This document shows positions 1-9,400 of a stretch of DNA of 34,521 nt, in pieces. The position numbers were made by a program, and so were the translations under genes. The notes under the pieces were generated by a model. That model was not told the origin of the DNA. It worked only from the letters and a program-made list of their open reading frames with translations, and did not search any database. Position 1 is the stretch's first letter, and the number at the start of each line of letters is the position of its first letter. Source of the stretch: CAZXCK01 sp964639225 (GTDB taxonomy: Bacteria > Chloroflexota > Anaerolineae > Aggregatilineales > Phototrophicaceae); NCBI GenBank assembly GCA_964639225.1, contig CAZXCK010000030.1, positions 1 to 34,521 on the forward strand, written 5' to 3'.

Positions 1-97
1 CTTTGTCGGTACACTTTCCCATTATATCGGACCCGCTTATTTTTCGCTGTGCCTGGTGCTATATGGGTGCGTCCAGATTTGGGGGTGGATCGGTTCC

Positions 98-119
98 GCC
101 CGGCGTTAAAACACCGGGC
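98..119. repeat. REP-like hairpin, GCCCGG stem
   Basis: GCCCGG (98-103) pairs with CCGGGC (114-119) around a 10-base loop, CGTTAAAACA. On the minus strand the stem can extend inward to 10 bp through a G-U pair, leaving a 2-base loop. The same layout (GCCC-x-GG stem, A-rich loop containing GTTAAAAC, GTGAAAAC or GTAAGAAC) recurs at both ends of the repeat element at 24013-24289. This suggests a dispersed hairpin family, but that is inference from three sites. Confidence 0.5.
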
Positions 120-200
120 TACAGGAAGCGTGTCTGCTAAAGAGACACAAAAACAGACTCACGTAACCTGCCATGAGGGACACAATCCTTTTAATGGGTT

Positions 201-248
201 GGCTATCTCTAGCCAGCGATTTTGAACCGCTGGCGCGCTGGCGGCGCG
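201..248. other. Cluster of three adjacent hairpins
   Basis: Three stems follow one another. GGCTA (201-205) pairs with TAGCC (210-214). CCAGCG (213-218) pairs with CGCTGG (228-233). CGCGC (234-238) pairs with GCGCG (244-248). The first two share two bases, so they are partly exclusive. No U-run follows, so this is not a classical terminator. It could be the end of an upstream transcript, a repeat remnant or a structured RNA. Confidence 0.35.
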
Positions 249-309
249 AAAGCTGAAAACCTGTCCCGATTTCCGGATGCACCCTGCATTGATTCGGCCA
301 GTGTTACTA

Positions 310-338
310 TTCCATTCGCCTCTGCTTACGATTATAAT
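310..338 (+). promoter_or_regulatory. Predicted sigma-70-type promoter of slyD
   Basis: A perfect TATAAT (-10) sits at 333-338. The -35 position with a 17-base spacer is TTCCAT (310-315), a weak match. This would start transcription near 345 and give a leader of about 50 bases ahead of the ATG at 397. The -10 is convincing; the -35 is not. Confidence 0.5.
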
Positions 339-396
339 ACACTCCGATTGAGCTGCGTTTTCGGCGGCTCTATGTGTTTATGAAGGAAATGCAAAC

Positions 397-903
397 ATGG
401 CAGATAAGATTCAGGATGGTATGGTCGTCAGCCTGGCCTACCGTCTGCTGATGGACGGCCAGGAAATCGAGACGGCTGACGCGGACGATCCGCTGGATTA
501 CCTGCACGGCGCGGAGAACATCGTCCCCGGCCTGGAACGCGCCCTGACGGGCAAAAGCACCGGCGAGCGGCTGACGATTACGCTGTCGCCAGAGGACGCC
601 TACGGCGAATACGACGAGGACAACCTTGAGAGCGTGGCCCGTGAGGACATGCCGGACGAGGTCGAGGCGGGCATGGAAGTCGTCATCGAGGATGACGAAG
701 GCTACATGTACGAAGCCACCGTCAAAGAGGTGTCTGACGACGCCGTGATTCTGGACTTCAACTCGCCGCTGGCGGGCAAGACCATCACCTACGAGGTGGA
801 AGTCCTGGGCATGCGCCAGGCCAACCCGGACGAACTGGATCATGGGCATCCGCATGGTTACGACGGCGAAGACGACTTCGACGGCTACGAAGACGACGAA
901 TAG
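397..903 (+). CDS. slyD: SlyD-type FKBP peptidyl-prolyl cis-trans isomerase
   Basis: A cytoplasmic folding catalyst of 168 residues that isomerises prolyl bonds. In SlyD proteins an inserted flap domain adds chaperone activity. The FKBP part opens with VVSLAYRL and carries the family signature LDYLHG-x-x-x-IVPGLE at about residues 33-47. The flap region (about 70-125) contains DAYGEYDE, and FKBP strands resume at LAGKTITYEVEV. The tail (about 145-168) is acidic with a few histidines (DHGHPHGYDG), a short version of the metal-binding tail of the Escherichia coli protein; cysteines are absent. AAGGA at 383-387 lies 9 bases ahead of the ATG. The gene converges on htpG, another folding factor, with a strong terminator between them. 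Confidence 0.93.
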   Translation: MADKIQDGMVVSLAYRLLMDGQEIETADADDPLDYLHGAENIVPGLERALTGKSTGERLTITLSPEDAYGEYDEDNLESVAREDMPDEVEAGMEVVIEDDEGYMYEATVKEVSDDAVILDFNSPLAGKTITYEVEVLGMRQANPDELDHGHPHGYDGEDDFDGYEDDE

Positions 904-937
904 CCGCTGACCCCGGCTCCACGAGCCAGAAACCTCA

Positions 938-989
938 CCGGGACAACTGCGGAGCCTGAAGCAGCACCGCAGTTGCCCGGTTTGCTTTT
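938..989 (+). terminator. Intrinsic terminator between slyD and htpG
   Basis: A 14-bp stem forms from 938-952 and 967-980. CAACTGCGG pairs with CCGCAGTTG, then one bulged A, then CCGGG pairs with CCCGG. The loop is 14 bases. TTTGCTTTT (981-989) follows on the plus strand, so it terminates slyD. On the minus strand the hairpin also lies just past htpG but lacks a U-run there. Confidence 0.85.
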
Positions 990-1007
990 ACCCCACCACA
1001 GACAGGT

Positions 1008-3065
1008 CTACGCTTTTTTGTCGTCGTCGCTGGCGCTGGTCTCAGCGCCTGCCTCGCTGGCACCGGTATCGCTGGCGCGGGCGACCTCGTCCGGTGTGAC
1101 GTTGAACGTCACATTATCTTCGACCTGCTCCGCTGGCGGCGCTTCGACCGACAGCACGTCGTCGAAGTCGAGCGCGTCCGCCGGGCTGCCGCTGGCGGCC
1201 TGCATCAGCAGGATGAGCCGGTCGGCCATAGCGGCGGGGTCCGGGTGGATGCCGTCCTGGAGCAGCGCCGTCTCGAAGACCTGCTCGATGATGGCGTCCA
1301 CCATGCGCATATTGCCAGCGGCCAGCATCCCGTTGAGGTTGTGCAGCAGCGTATGGCGCGGGTTCAGTTCCAGAATTTTGACCGGCAGCTCGTATTCGCG
1401 GTCCAGCAGACGGTTGATGCGGAACATATTACGCGCGGTGCCGCCCTCGTCGCTGACCAGGCGCGCCGGGCTGCCGGTGAGCGTTTTGCTGGCGCGGACG
1501 GCGCGCACGCGCGTCCCCAGTACATCGCTGAAGCGTTTTTGCAGCGTCTCGAAGGCGTCGGTCTGCAGCGGCTCTGGCTGCGGCTCGTCCTCAGTGCTGG
1601 GCGCTTCGCCGATGTCGCTCAGGTCAATGTCGGCCTCGTCCACGCTGCGCAGCGCGTGATCCTTGTATTCGCTGAGGCCCATGAGCATGGCTGCGTCCAC
1701 CGGGTCGGTGAAGTACAGCACCTCGACCCCACGCTGGCGGAAGGCGTCCAGGTGCGGGCTGCGGCGGGCGCTGTGGAAGTCGTCGCCCATGATGTAATAG
1801 ATGTCCTTCTGGTTGGCGACCATGCGCCCCACGTATTCATCCAGCGAAACGTAATCGTCGGGGCTGTCGGTGTGGGTGCTGTTGAAAAACAGCAGTTGCT
1901 GAACGTCCTCGGCGTCCTCTGGCGCGACCACCAGCCCCTGCTTGATGTAACGGCTGAACTCGTCGAAGATTTTGAGATAGTCCTCGCGTTTCTTCTGCGC
2001 CATGCGCCTGAGTTCGCTCAGTACGCGGTTGGTGATGGTCTTTTTGAGGTTAATCATCACCCGGTTGGCCTGCACGCTCTCCCGGCTGACGTTGAGCGGC
2101 AGGTCTTCGCTGTCCACCACGCCGTGCACAAATTGCAGATACTCCGGCAGCAGGTCTTTGCTGTATTCCTGGATGAGCACCTTACGCGCATACAGCTTAA
2201 GGCCCGGCTCTTTGCGTACGCTGAACATATTTGGCTCCGACGAGCTGGGGATGTACAGCAGCGCGTAGAACTGCAGCGGCACATCGGCCCGGATGTGGAC
2301 GCGGTGCAGCGGCTCGCTGAAGTCCATCGTCAGCATCTTGTAGAAGTCGTTGTACTGTTCGTCGCTGATCTCGCTGGGCGACTGCCGCCAGATGGCTGTC
2401 CGCTTGTTGGTGGCTTCGGTGTCGTCGCCGACGTAAATGGGGAAGGCCACATAATCCGAATGACGGCGGATGATCTGCTTGATCTCCCAGTTTTGCAGGA
2501 ACTGGCGGTCATCCTCCTTGAGGTGGATGATGACATCGGTGCCGCGAGTCTCGCGCTGGGCGGGTTCGATGGTGTAGGCATCGCCGCCGGTCGACTCCCA
2601 GGCGACCGCCTCGGCGTCTGGCTGGTACGAGCGCGACACGACACGCACTTTGTCCGCCACCATAAACACGGAATAGAAGCCCACGCCAAACTGACCGATG
2701 ACATCCTGCGCGCTGACGCCGTTATTCTCTTTGGCGGAGCGCATGGCCTCGATGAAGGCTTTCGCGCCGCTGCGGGCGATGACGCCCAGGTTTTCGATCA
2801 TGTCGGCCTGCGTCATGCCGATGCCGGTGTCGCTGATGGTCAGTGTGCCGGCCTCTTCGTCGGCTTTGATCTGGATTTTCAGCTCCAGGTCGGGGTCCTG
2901 GACGTTCTGGTTGGTGAGCATCTCGAACTGGACACGGTGCAGAGCGTCCGATGCGTTGGAGACCAGCTCACGCAGGAAGATTTCGCGGTCGGTATAGAGT
3001 GAATGAACGAGAATGTGCAGAAGCTGCTGAATCTCGGCCTGAAAGGTGTACGTTTGCTGTGACAC
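1008..3065 (-). CDS. htpG: Molecular chaperone HtpG (Hsp90 family)
   Basis: A bacterial Hsp90, an ATP-dependent dimeric chaperone of the cytoplasm, here 685 residues. The N-terminal GHKL ATPase shows LRELVSNASDAL with Glu33 and Asn37, then SDTGIGMT, and the lid/glycine motif GQFGVGFYSVF. The middle domain includes DLPLNVSRE, with the conserved Arg that contacts ATP. The C-terminal dimerisation region is present, with an acidic Ser/Ala-rich tail. I start it at the GTG at 3065, not the ATG at 3083. AAGGGG lies 7-8 bases ahead of that GTG, inside the codons an upstream start would use, and the protein then opens with SQQTYTFQAEIQQLL as in other HtpG proteins. Confidence 0.95.
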   Translation of the reverse strand: MSQQTYTFQAEIQQLLHILVHSLYTDREIFLRELVSNASDALHRVQFEMLTNQNVQDPDLELKIQIKADEEAGTLTISDTGIGMTQADMIENLGVIARSGAKAFIEAMRSAKENNGVSAQDVIGQFGVGFYSVFMVADKVRVVSRSYQPDAEAVAWESTGGDAYTIEPAQRETRGTDVIIHLKEDDRQFLQNWEIKQIIRRHSDYVAFPIYVGDDTEATNKRTAIWRQSPSEISDEQYNDFYKMLTMDFSEPLHRVHIRADVPLQFYALLYIPSSSEPNMFSVRKEPGLKLYARKVLIQEYSKDLLPEYLQFVHGVVDSEDLPLNVSRESVQANRVMINLKKTITNRVLSELRRMAQKKREDYLKIFDEFSRYIKQGLVVAPEDAEDVQQLLFFNSTHTDSPDDYVSLDEYVGRMVANQKDIYYIMGDDFHSARRSPHLDAFRQRGVEVLYFTDPVDAAMLMGLSEYKDHALRSVDEADIDLSDIGEAPSTEDEPQPEPLQTDAFETLQKRFSDVLGTRVRAVRASKTLTGSPARLVSDEGGTARNMFRINRLLDREYELPVKILELNPRHTLLHNLNGMLAAGNMRMVDAIIEQVFETALLQDGIHPDPAAMADRLILLMQAASGSPADALDFDDVLSVEAPPAEQVEDNVTFNVTPDEVARASDTGASEAGAETSASDDDKKA

Positions 3066-3271
3066 GATACTGCCCCTTATCATCTGAAGTTCAATGGAAC
3101 GTGATTAGTTTTAACACGGGCGTGTAAGAATCCGGTAAAAACGCCAGCAGATCGCGCCCGGTTCGGTCTCCGACAGGCTGACGGATAAACTATTCGTTTT
3201 TTCCGACATGCTGTACAATGAAGGACAAACAAAGATAGTGGCTTTTTGAACCGGCAAAAAGGGTGAAACTT

Positions 3272-4405
3272 ATGATTGTTGGCATTCCCCGTGAGGTCAA
3301 AACAGACGAGTACCGTGTGTCTCTGCCGCCCGACGGCGTGCGCGAACTGGTGGCGCGCGGACATCAGGTGCTGGTGGAGACGCAGGCTGGCGAGGGCAGC
3401 GCCTTCACCGATAACGAGTACACCGAGGCTGGCGCGCACATCGTCTACAGTGCCGACGAAGCCTGGAACCGGGCCGATATGGTGGTTAAGGTCAAAGAGC
3501 CGCAGCCGTCGGAGTACGCGCTGCTGCGCGAGGACCTCATCCTGTTCACCTATCTGCATCTGGCCGCTGCTGAGGAACTGACACACAAGATGCTGGAGAC
3601 CGGCATCACCGGGCTGGCCTATGAGACGGTCGAGGACCACGAGGGTCGCCTGCCCCTGCTGGAACCGATGAGCGAGGTCGCCGGGCGCATGGCGACGCAG
3701 ATCGTCGCCCAGTACCTGACCAAGACGCACGGCGGGCGCGGTATTCTGATGGGCGGCGTGCCGGGCGTGCGCCCGGCGCACATCGTCATTCTGGGGGCGG
3801 GCACGGTCGGCTCCAACGCGGCGCAGATGGCCCTGGGCATGGGTGCCAGCGTCACGCTGATGGACATCAACCTGGAGCGCCTGCGCTACGCCGAGGACAC
3901 CCTGCACGGCAGGCTGACGACGCTGTATTCCAACGCGGCCAACATCTCCACCGTCATCCAGAGCGCGGACGCCGTCATCGGCTCGGTGCTGATCGTCGGG
4001 GCGCGCGCGCCGCACCTCATCCGGCGCGATATGCTGGCGACGATGCCGCGCGGCAGCGTCATCGTCGATGTGGCCGTTGACCAGGGCGGCTGTGTGGAAA
4101 CGACACGCCCGACCACGCACAGCAACCCCACCTACTACGTCGATGAGGTGCTGCATTATGGCGTGGCCAACATGCCGGGCGCGGTGCCGCGCACGTCGAG
4201 CCTGGCGCTGGCTAACGCCACCCTGCGCTATGTGATGCGCGTCGCCGACAACGGCCTCATCGAGGCGCTTAAGGCCGACGCTGGTCTGGCGAAAGGTCTC
4301 AACACGTATCACGGCCAGGTGACGCAGCCTGCCGTCGCTGAAACGTTCAACCTGCCGCTGACCAATTTGCAGACGGTCGTCTGGGGCGATCTGGTGCGGG
4401 GATAA
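3272..4405 (+). CDS. ald: Alanine dehydrogenase
   Basis: Catalyses NAD-dependent interconversion of L-alanine with pyruvate and ammonium. The product is 377 residues, the usual length. Counting from the ATG at 3272, the family's functional residues fall at their standard numbers: Arg15, Lys75, His96 and Asp270. The Rossmann glycine motif GAGTVG is at 175-180, and Asp198 ends the second strand (LMDIN). An in-frame GTG at 3263 gives three extra residues, but AAAAGGG (3257-3263) is spaced 8 bases from the ATG. This and the residue numbering favour 3272. A TACAAT at 3214-3219 is a possible -10 element. The glycosidase-like gene follows 56 bases downstream and may be co-transcribed. Confidence 0.96.
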   Translation: MIVGIPREVKTDEYRVSLPPDGVRELVARGHQVLVETQAGEGSAFTDNEYTEAGAHIVYSADEAWNRADMVVKVKEPQPSEYALLREDLILFTYLHLAAAEELTHKMLETGITGLAYETVEDHEGRLPLLEPMSEVAGRMATQIVAQYLTKTHGGRGILMGGVPGVRPAHIVILGAGTVGSNAAQMALGMGASVTLMDINLERLRYAEDTLHGRLTTLYSNAANISTVIQSADAVIGSVLIVGARAPHLIRRDMLATMPRGSVIVDVAVDQGGCVETTRPTTHSNPTYYVDEVLHYGVANMPGAVPRTSSLALANATLRYVMRVADNGLIEALKADAGLAKGLNTYHGQVTQPAVAETFNLPLTNLQTVVWGDLVRG

Positions 4406-4461
4406 GCAGAAAAACCGGACAGGCGAACCGATTTGTCGAATACGCATCGAGAATTACATCC

Positions 4462-6417
4462 ATGACCAGCCAGATTTCACACGCCATCGTCCTGCCAGAC
4501 CAGAACTTCCAGGCGTGGCTCGACGCCGCCAGACCCTACATGAACGGCTTCGAGCGCGTTGTCATCATCCGCTCGCCCGCCGGTAACGACCTCAACCGCT
4601 ACCGGACCATCACGGCGGTCAACGCGCCGCTGACCTGGTTCAACGATGACCCGCTGGGTCACATCCGCCGCGCCTACCCGATGGTCGTGCGGGTGGATGT
4701 CATCAGCGCGCGCACGCCGTCGGAGCTGGGCGCAGTGTTACAGCGGCGCATCGCCAACCGCGATCGCTTCGGCGAGCGCGACACACACCCGCCGCACCTC
4801 TTCGACCGCTTCGCCCTCGACTGGCCGACCGATGCCCGCCCATCGCGCATTATACGCAGCTTCATCGCCCCCACCGATGCCGACCCCACCCGCCACGAAG
4901 GCATCGACATCAGCCTGTATCCGGGCGCGGCGGTGCTGGCTGGCGCGGCGGGGACGGTCAGCCGGGTGGTGACGGTCAACGATTCGCTGAACTACGGCGC
5001 TTACGTACAGGTCACGTCGCAGGTGGACGGCAAAACGTACATCGTCACCTACGCCGGTCTGCGCGAGATCGGCGCGCAGGTCGGGCGCGGCGTCCAGGCT
5101 GGCGATAAGCTGGGCCAGGCCGCCAGCGACACGATCAAAGTGGTGGTGCAGGCGATGTCCGGCGGTCTGAGCGGGTATAAGCTGCCCAACGTGACCAACC
5201 CCATTCCGCTGATCTACTGGCAGGGGCTGCGCCTGCGCCCCACTGTCGAGGTGCTGCGGGTGCGCTCGCATCCGGGAACCTACGGCGCTGTCATCGGCGC
5301 GGTGCGGGCCAGCGACATTTTAGAGACGCAGGAAGGGCACGGGCGTACCCTGGAAAAGCTGGGCGTCGAAGGCCAGTGGCTGCGCATCCGGCGCGCCGGG
5401 GCGCGTGAAGCCTACTGCGCCGCCTGGTACCTGGACGCCTTCGGCCTGGGCGACCCGGTGGAAGCCTATCCCGGTATTCCACTGCCCGGCGTCAACATCG
5501 ACCTCGATCATCGCGTCAGCCAGCCAGAGCCGACCACGCTGCACAATATGGGCTGGGTGCGGCTGGTTTACAACGTGTCGCTGAACCCGAACATCCCACC
5601 CGGCGATCCGCGCCGCTTCGGCAACACCGACCTGACCGCTTCATTCAACCGTTTTCGCCCCTTCCTGGAACGTTACGCCAGCAAGGGAATCCGGGTGGTG
5701 CTGGTGCTCAATCACCAGACATTCGGCGAGGGGCAGGGCTATGTGTGGCCGCAGATGGACAGCAGCCGCTGGCGCGAGTTCACCGGGCGCTTTGTGGCCC
5801 ATGTGCGCACCATCGCGGCGCAGTTCGCCGGTAAAAATCTGGTGTTCGCCTACCAGATATGGAACGAGCAGGACACTCCGCCAGAACACGCCCGCGCCGC
5901 TGTGCCCATGCCCGCCGCCGATTACGCCTATCTGCTGGGCGAGACCATCAAAGCCATCCGCAGCGTAGACAGCCACACGCGCATCATCACCGGCGGGCAC
6001 ATCACCGGGCCGGACAAAGCGACCGCCTACGCCCGCGCCACGCTCAACGCGCTGCCGGTTGGTTTGCAGCCGGACGGCCTGGCGCTGCACCCCTACGGAC
6101 GGGGCGCGCCCGGCGATCCGCTGGCGCTGCTGGGACCATTGGCCGAGGCCGTGCAGAAGTTCAGCCGGGTGCTGCCCGGCAGACCGCTGTGGATCACCGA
6201 ATGGGGCATAACCAACTATCGCTCCGCTGGCGGCGCGGCGGAAGTCAGCCGTTACGTGACCGGCTTTTTCAACGTGCTGCGCTACCAGTTCACGGGGCAG
6301 GTGGCGGCGGCTATCTGGTATGCCTGGGCCGAAGGCATGGACGACGCTTACGGGCTGGTCGATGAGCAGGGGAATCCGCGCCAGCCGCTGTTCGATACGT
6401 ACCTGCAGGGAGTCTAG
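4462..6417 (+). CDS. Chimeric protein: degenerate LytM/M23-like, SH3-like and GH-A glycosidase-like domains
   Basis: A 651-residue protein of unknown function with at least three regions. Residues about 140-225 resemble an M23/LytM fold: RHEGIDIS keeps His145 and Asp149, followed by GAAVLAGAAGTVSRV. The second zinc motif (normally H-x-H in YAHL) reads VTYAGL, so peptidase activity is probably lost. Residues about 265-330 look SH3-like (LRVRSHPG...WLRIRR). Residues about 345-651 look like a (beta/alpha)8 glycosidase of clan GH-A: Glu469 in YQIWNEQD as acid/base and Glu580 in LWITEWGI as nucleophile. Residues 1-130 are unrecognised. No signal peptide or membrane segment is visible, which is odd for wall- or sugar-directed domains. 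Its stop overlaps that of the opposing kinase gene. Confidence 0.75.
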   Translation: MTSQISHAIVLPDQNFQAWLDAARPYMNGFERVVIIRSPAGNDLNRYRTITAVNAPLTWFNDDPLGHIRRAYPMVVRVDVISARTPSELGAVLQRRIANRDRFGERDTHPPHLFDRFALDWPTDARPSRIIRSFIAPTDADPTRHEGIDISLYPGAAVLAGAAGTVSRVVTVNDSLNYGAYVQVTSQVDGKTYIVTYAGLREIGAQVGRGVQAGDKLGQAASDTIKVVVQAMSGGLSGYKLPNVTNPIPLIYWQGLRLRPTVEVLRVRSHPGTYGAVIGAVRASDILETQEGHGRTLEKLGVEGQWLRIRRAGAREAYCAAWYLDAFGLGDPVEAYPGIPLPGVNIDLDHRVSQPEPTTLHNMGWVRLVYNVSLNPNIPPGDPRRFGNTDLTASFNRFRPFLERYASKGIRVVLVLNHQTFGEGQGYVWPQMDSSRWREFTGRFVAHVRTIAAQFAGKNLVFAYQIWNEQDTPPEHARAAVPMPAADYAYLLGETIKAIRSVDSHTRIITGGHITGPDKATAYARATLNALPVGLQPDGLALHPYGRGAPGDPLALLGPLAEAVQKFSRVLPGRPLWITEWGITNYRSAGGAAEVSRYVTGFFNVLRYQFTGQVAAAIWYAWAEGMDDAYGLVDEQGNPRQPLFDTYLQGV

Positions 6418-9400
6418 TCCTCGGCTGGCAGACCGGCGGGGTCGCGCCGGGATCGCATACCGGCAGCCGGCAGCGTAAAGGCGAAGATGCTGCCGCCGTC
6501 CGGGTTGTCCTCAATCCAGATGCGCCCGCCGTGTGCCTCGGTGACCAGCTTGCAGAACGCCAGCCCCAGGCCCACGCCGCGCCGCACACGCGGGCGGCCT
6601 TCCACCTGTAAAAAGGCGTCGAACAGGTTGTTCTTGTACTCGTCGGGGATGCCGGGGCCGTTGTCTACCACTTCGACGCGCACGAAACCGGGCGGATCGT
6701 CTTCCGGCGAGGGTGGAAAAGCGCGGATAATCATGCGGCTGCTGGTGGGGCTGTACTTGAGCGCGTTATCGGCCAGGTTCATCAGCAGCCGCTCGACCTT
6801 GTCGGCGTCGGCCTGGATCAGCGGCACATCGTCGTCGATCTGAATGTCGATGACGATATCCAGTTCCTGGGCCAGCGGTTCCAGTTCGCTGCGCACACTC
6901 GCCGCCAGATGTTGCAGCAGCGCCAGATCGGTGTCGATGTTCATGCGCCCGCTCTGCATCTTGGAGATGTCCAGCAGGCTGTCCACCCGCCCCAGCAGCT
7001 TGCGGATGGCGCGGCGGCTGGTCTCGGTCGTCGTTTCGACCAGCGAATGCAGTTCGTTCTCTTTGGTGACGACTTCCTGCAGCAGGCGCATACTGGTGGT
7101 GACGGCGGTCAGCGGGCTGCGCAGGTCGTGGACGATCATGCGCGTGAGTTCCTGGCGGGCGCGCTCCAGTTCCTGCTGCTGCGTCTTGTTGTAGAACACC
7201 AGCAGCACCCCGGTGATCTGCCCCTTTTTGCCACGCACCGGAATCGTCATCCGTTCGATGTAGCGCGTCTCCTGGCCTTCCTGCACCACGTAAAGATGCG
7301 GCGCAGCGCCGTCGTCGTGACCATCGAGCACGCTGTGCAGCGTGTGTCGCATCGCCTGATGGCTGTCGAAGCCCAGCCGTTCGGCCAGCCGCAGTTCACT
7401 GTCGGCGAGCAGGCGATTCAGGCGTTGGTCAACCAGGGCGGCGGAATCCAGGCCGACGAGCGCCACACGCGGGCTGGCCAGCGCGATGTTGTCCTCGCGG
7501 TCGATGAGCAGCACGGCCTCGTCCATTGTGTTGAGGATGACCTGCATCCGGTCGCGGGCCTCGGCGACGCTGGCGAAGTGACGCGCGTTGTCGATGGCGA
7601 CGACCGCCTGGTTAGCGATCTGGGCCAGGAACTGCGCGTCTTCGGCGCTGTAGGCGGCCAGACGGCTGCTCTCCAGGGTGATGTAACCACGCGGCACCTC
7701 GCCGCGCAGAATGGGCATGCTGATCTGCGAGCGCATCGTGTCGACGAACTGGCGGTAGCGTGGTTCCTGCGTCACGTCGTCGATCTGGCGGAACGTCGCC
7801 AGCTTGAGCGTGTCGCCGCCCAGGCTGTCGACCAACACCTCAGACTGTTCCAGCACACCATCCGGGTAACCGTAGCTGGCCAGTACCTGGTAGCGGTCGC
7901 GGGCCTCATCGTAGATGACGACCGCGCCCACGTCGCTGCGGGTGGCTTCGATGGCGTGTTCCAGCACCAGCATACCGATGGATTTGAGATCGACGGTCGA
8001 GGCCAGCATCTGCCCGATACCGGTGAGGGCCAGCAACTGCTCTACGCTGCGCTGGAAGGCTTCGTCGGTCGAGGCGAAAATGCGCGCGTTGTCGATGGCC
8101 TGTGCCGCCTGATTGGCCAGCGTGCGCAGCAGCTCGACCTGCTCGTCGTTGTGTTCGCGCACGCGGTCGTAGTACAGGGCCAGCACGCCCAGATTGCTCT
8201 GCCCGATCACCAACGGCAGTTCCACCAGCGCACGGATGTTTTCCTGGCGCAGTTGGTTCTGCACGACCATCAGGCGGGGGTCGCCCGTCACATCGCTGAC
8301 AACCAGCGGGCGCTCCGGCACGTGCTTCCAGCCGCCATCGAGCAGCAGCGGCGACGGTGGCTGCTCGACGAAGCGGCTGCTCAGGCCCTCGCTGCGCATC
8401 AGCGACAGGGCTTCGTCGTCGTCATCCACCCAGAACAGATACAGCGCGACGGCACTGGCGTCCGTCAATTCCAGCGCCGCCGACACGATGGTATCCAGCA
8501 CGGTATTCGGCGACAGTGTGCCGCTCAACTGGCTGCCGATGCGATTCAACGCCGCCAGATGATTGACGCGCCGCGCCTGCTGCTGGTAAAGCTGGGCGTT
8601 CTCGATGGCGATGCTGGCGCTGGACGCCAGAATGTTGAACATGCGCAGGTCGGTGCTGCTGAAATGACGCTCGCTGGACGCGAGCGCCATCACACCAAAC
8701 TGGCGCTCGCCGACCAGCAGCGGCGCGCCCATCCACGATAAGACGGCGTCACGCGGCGGCACGAGCTGCATCCGGTGGGCGGTACCGGGCACATCGTGGG
8801 CGATGAACAGCGGCGAGGCGGTGCGGTAAACATGGGCGATCAGGTCGTCATCGCGGACATTGTGGCCGGTGGTCAGCGGCTGGCCGTTTTGCATCGCCAG
8901 CCGCACCCGCAAGGCGGCCTGACTGGGGTCAAACAGGGCGACGGTGAAATGATCGCCGCCCAGCAGAGACGTGGCCTGCATATGCAACAGGCGCAGCAGT
9001 TCATCTGGTTCCATGTTGGAGCGCATCTGGCGAGAAGCGGCGGCCAGCAGCTTCATCTCGTCGATCTGGCGCCGGAGCTGCTGCTCGGAACGGCTCAGGA
9101 AATGCAGCCCCATGATGATCGTCACCAGCGCCAGGATGCCCATGAACTCCGACGGCGTGCCCATGCGTCCAGCCAGTTCCGAGCTGAGAATAGTAAACGG
9201 AACCGGCAGGCACAGCACGACCAGCAGCAGCAGCCAGTTGGCGCGCAAAAACCCGACCAGCACAATACCACGCGCGTAAAGTTCCAGCACGAAGATCAGG
9301 AAATATAAGGTCACATAGGTCAGGCTGTACAGCGCCAGGGCGACGATGGTCTCGGCCTGGTCCCATAACGACTGCTGCACCGGCAGCGGTCCGTTGAGCG

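Larger units (their letters stand above)
1..396. other. Non-coding leader region upstream of slyD
   Basis: No convincing gene is visible here. The stretch contains a REP-like hairpin at 98-119, a 6-bp hairpin (GTGTCT at 130-135 with AGACAC at 143-148), and three back-to-back hairpins between 201 and 248. The slyD promoter lies at about 310-338. I looked for a tRNA fold and for a known riboswitch core and recognised neither. The upstream neighbour lies outside the window, so some hairpins could belong to its 3' end. Confidence 0.6.

Noticed and set aside
160..330. A possible tRNA gene in the leader of the window
   Set aside because: Adjacent hairpins suggest a cloverleaf at first, but there is no acceptor stem, no T-loop consensus (GTTCGAATC-like) and no plausible anticodon arm spacing.
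1245..3002. A 585-codon open frame on the plus strand
   Set aside because: It lies wholly antisense to htpG, has composition typical of a mirrored GC-rich gene, and shows no recognisable domain.
3080..4447. A 455-codon open frame on the minus strand
   Set aside because: It is antisense to alanine dehydrogenase, which has all its active-site residues at canonical positions.
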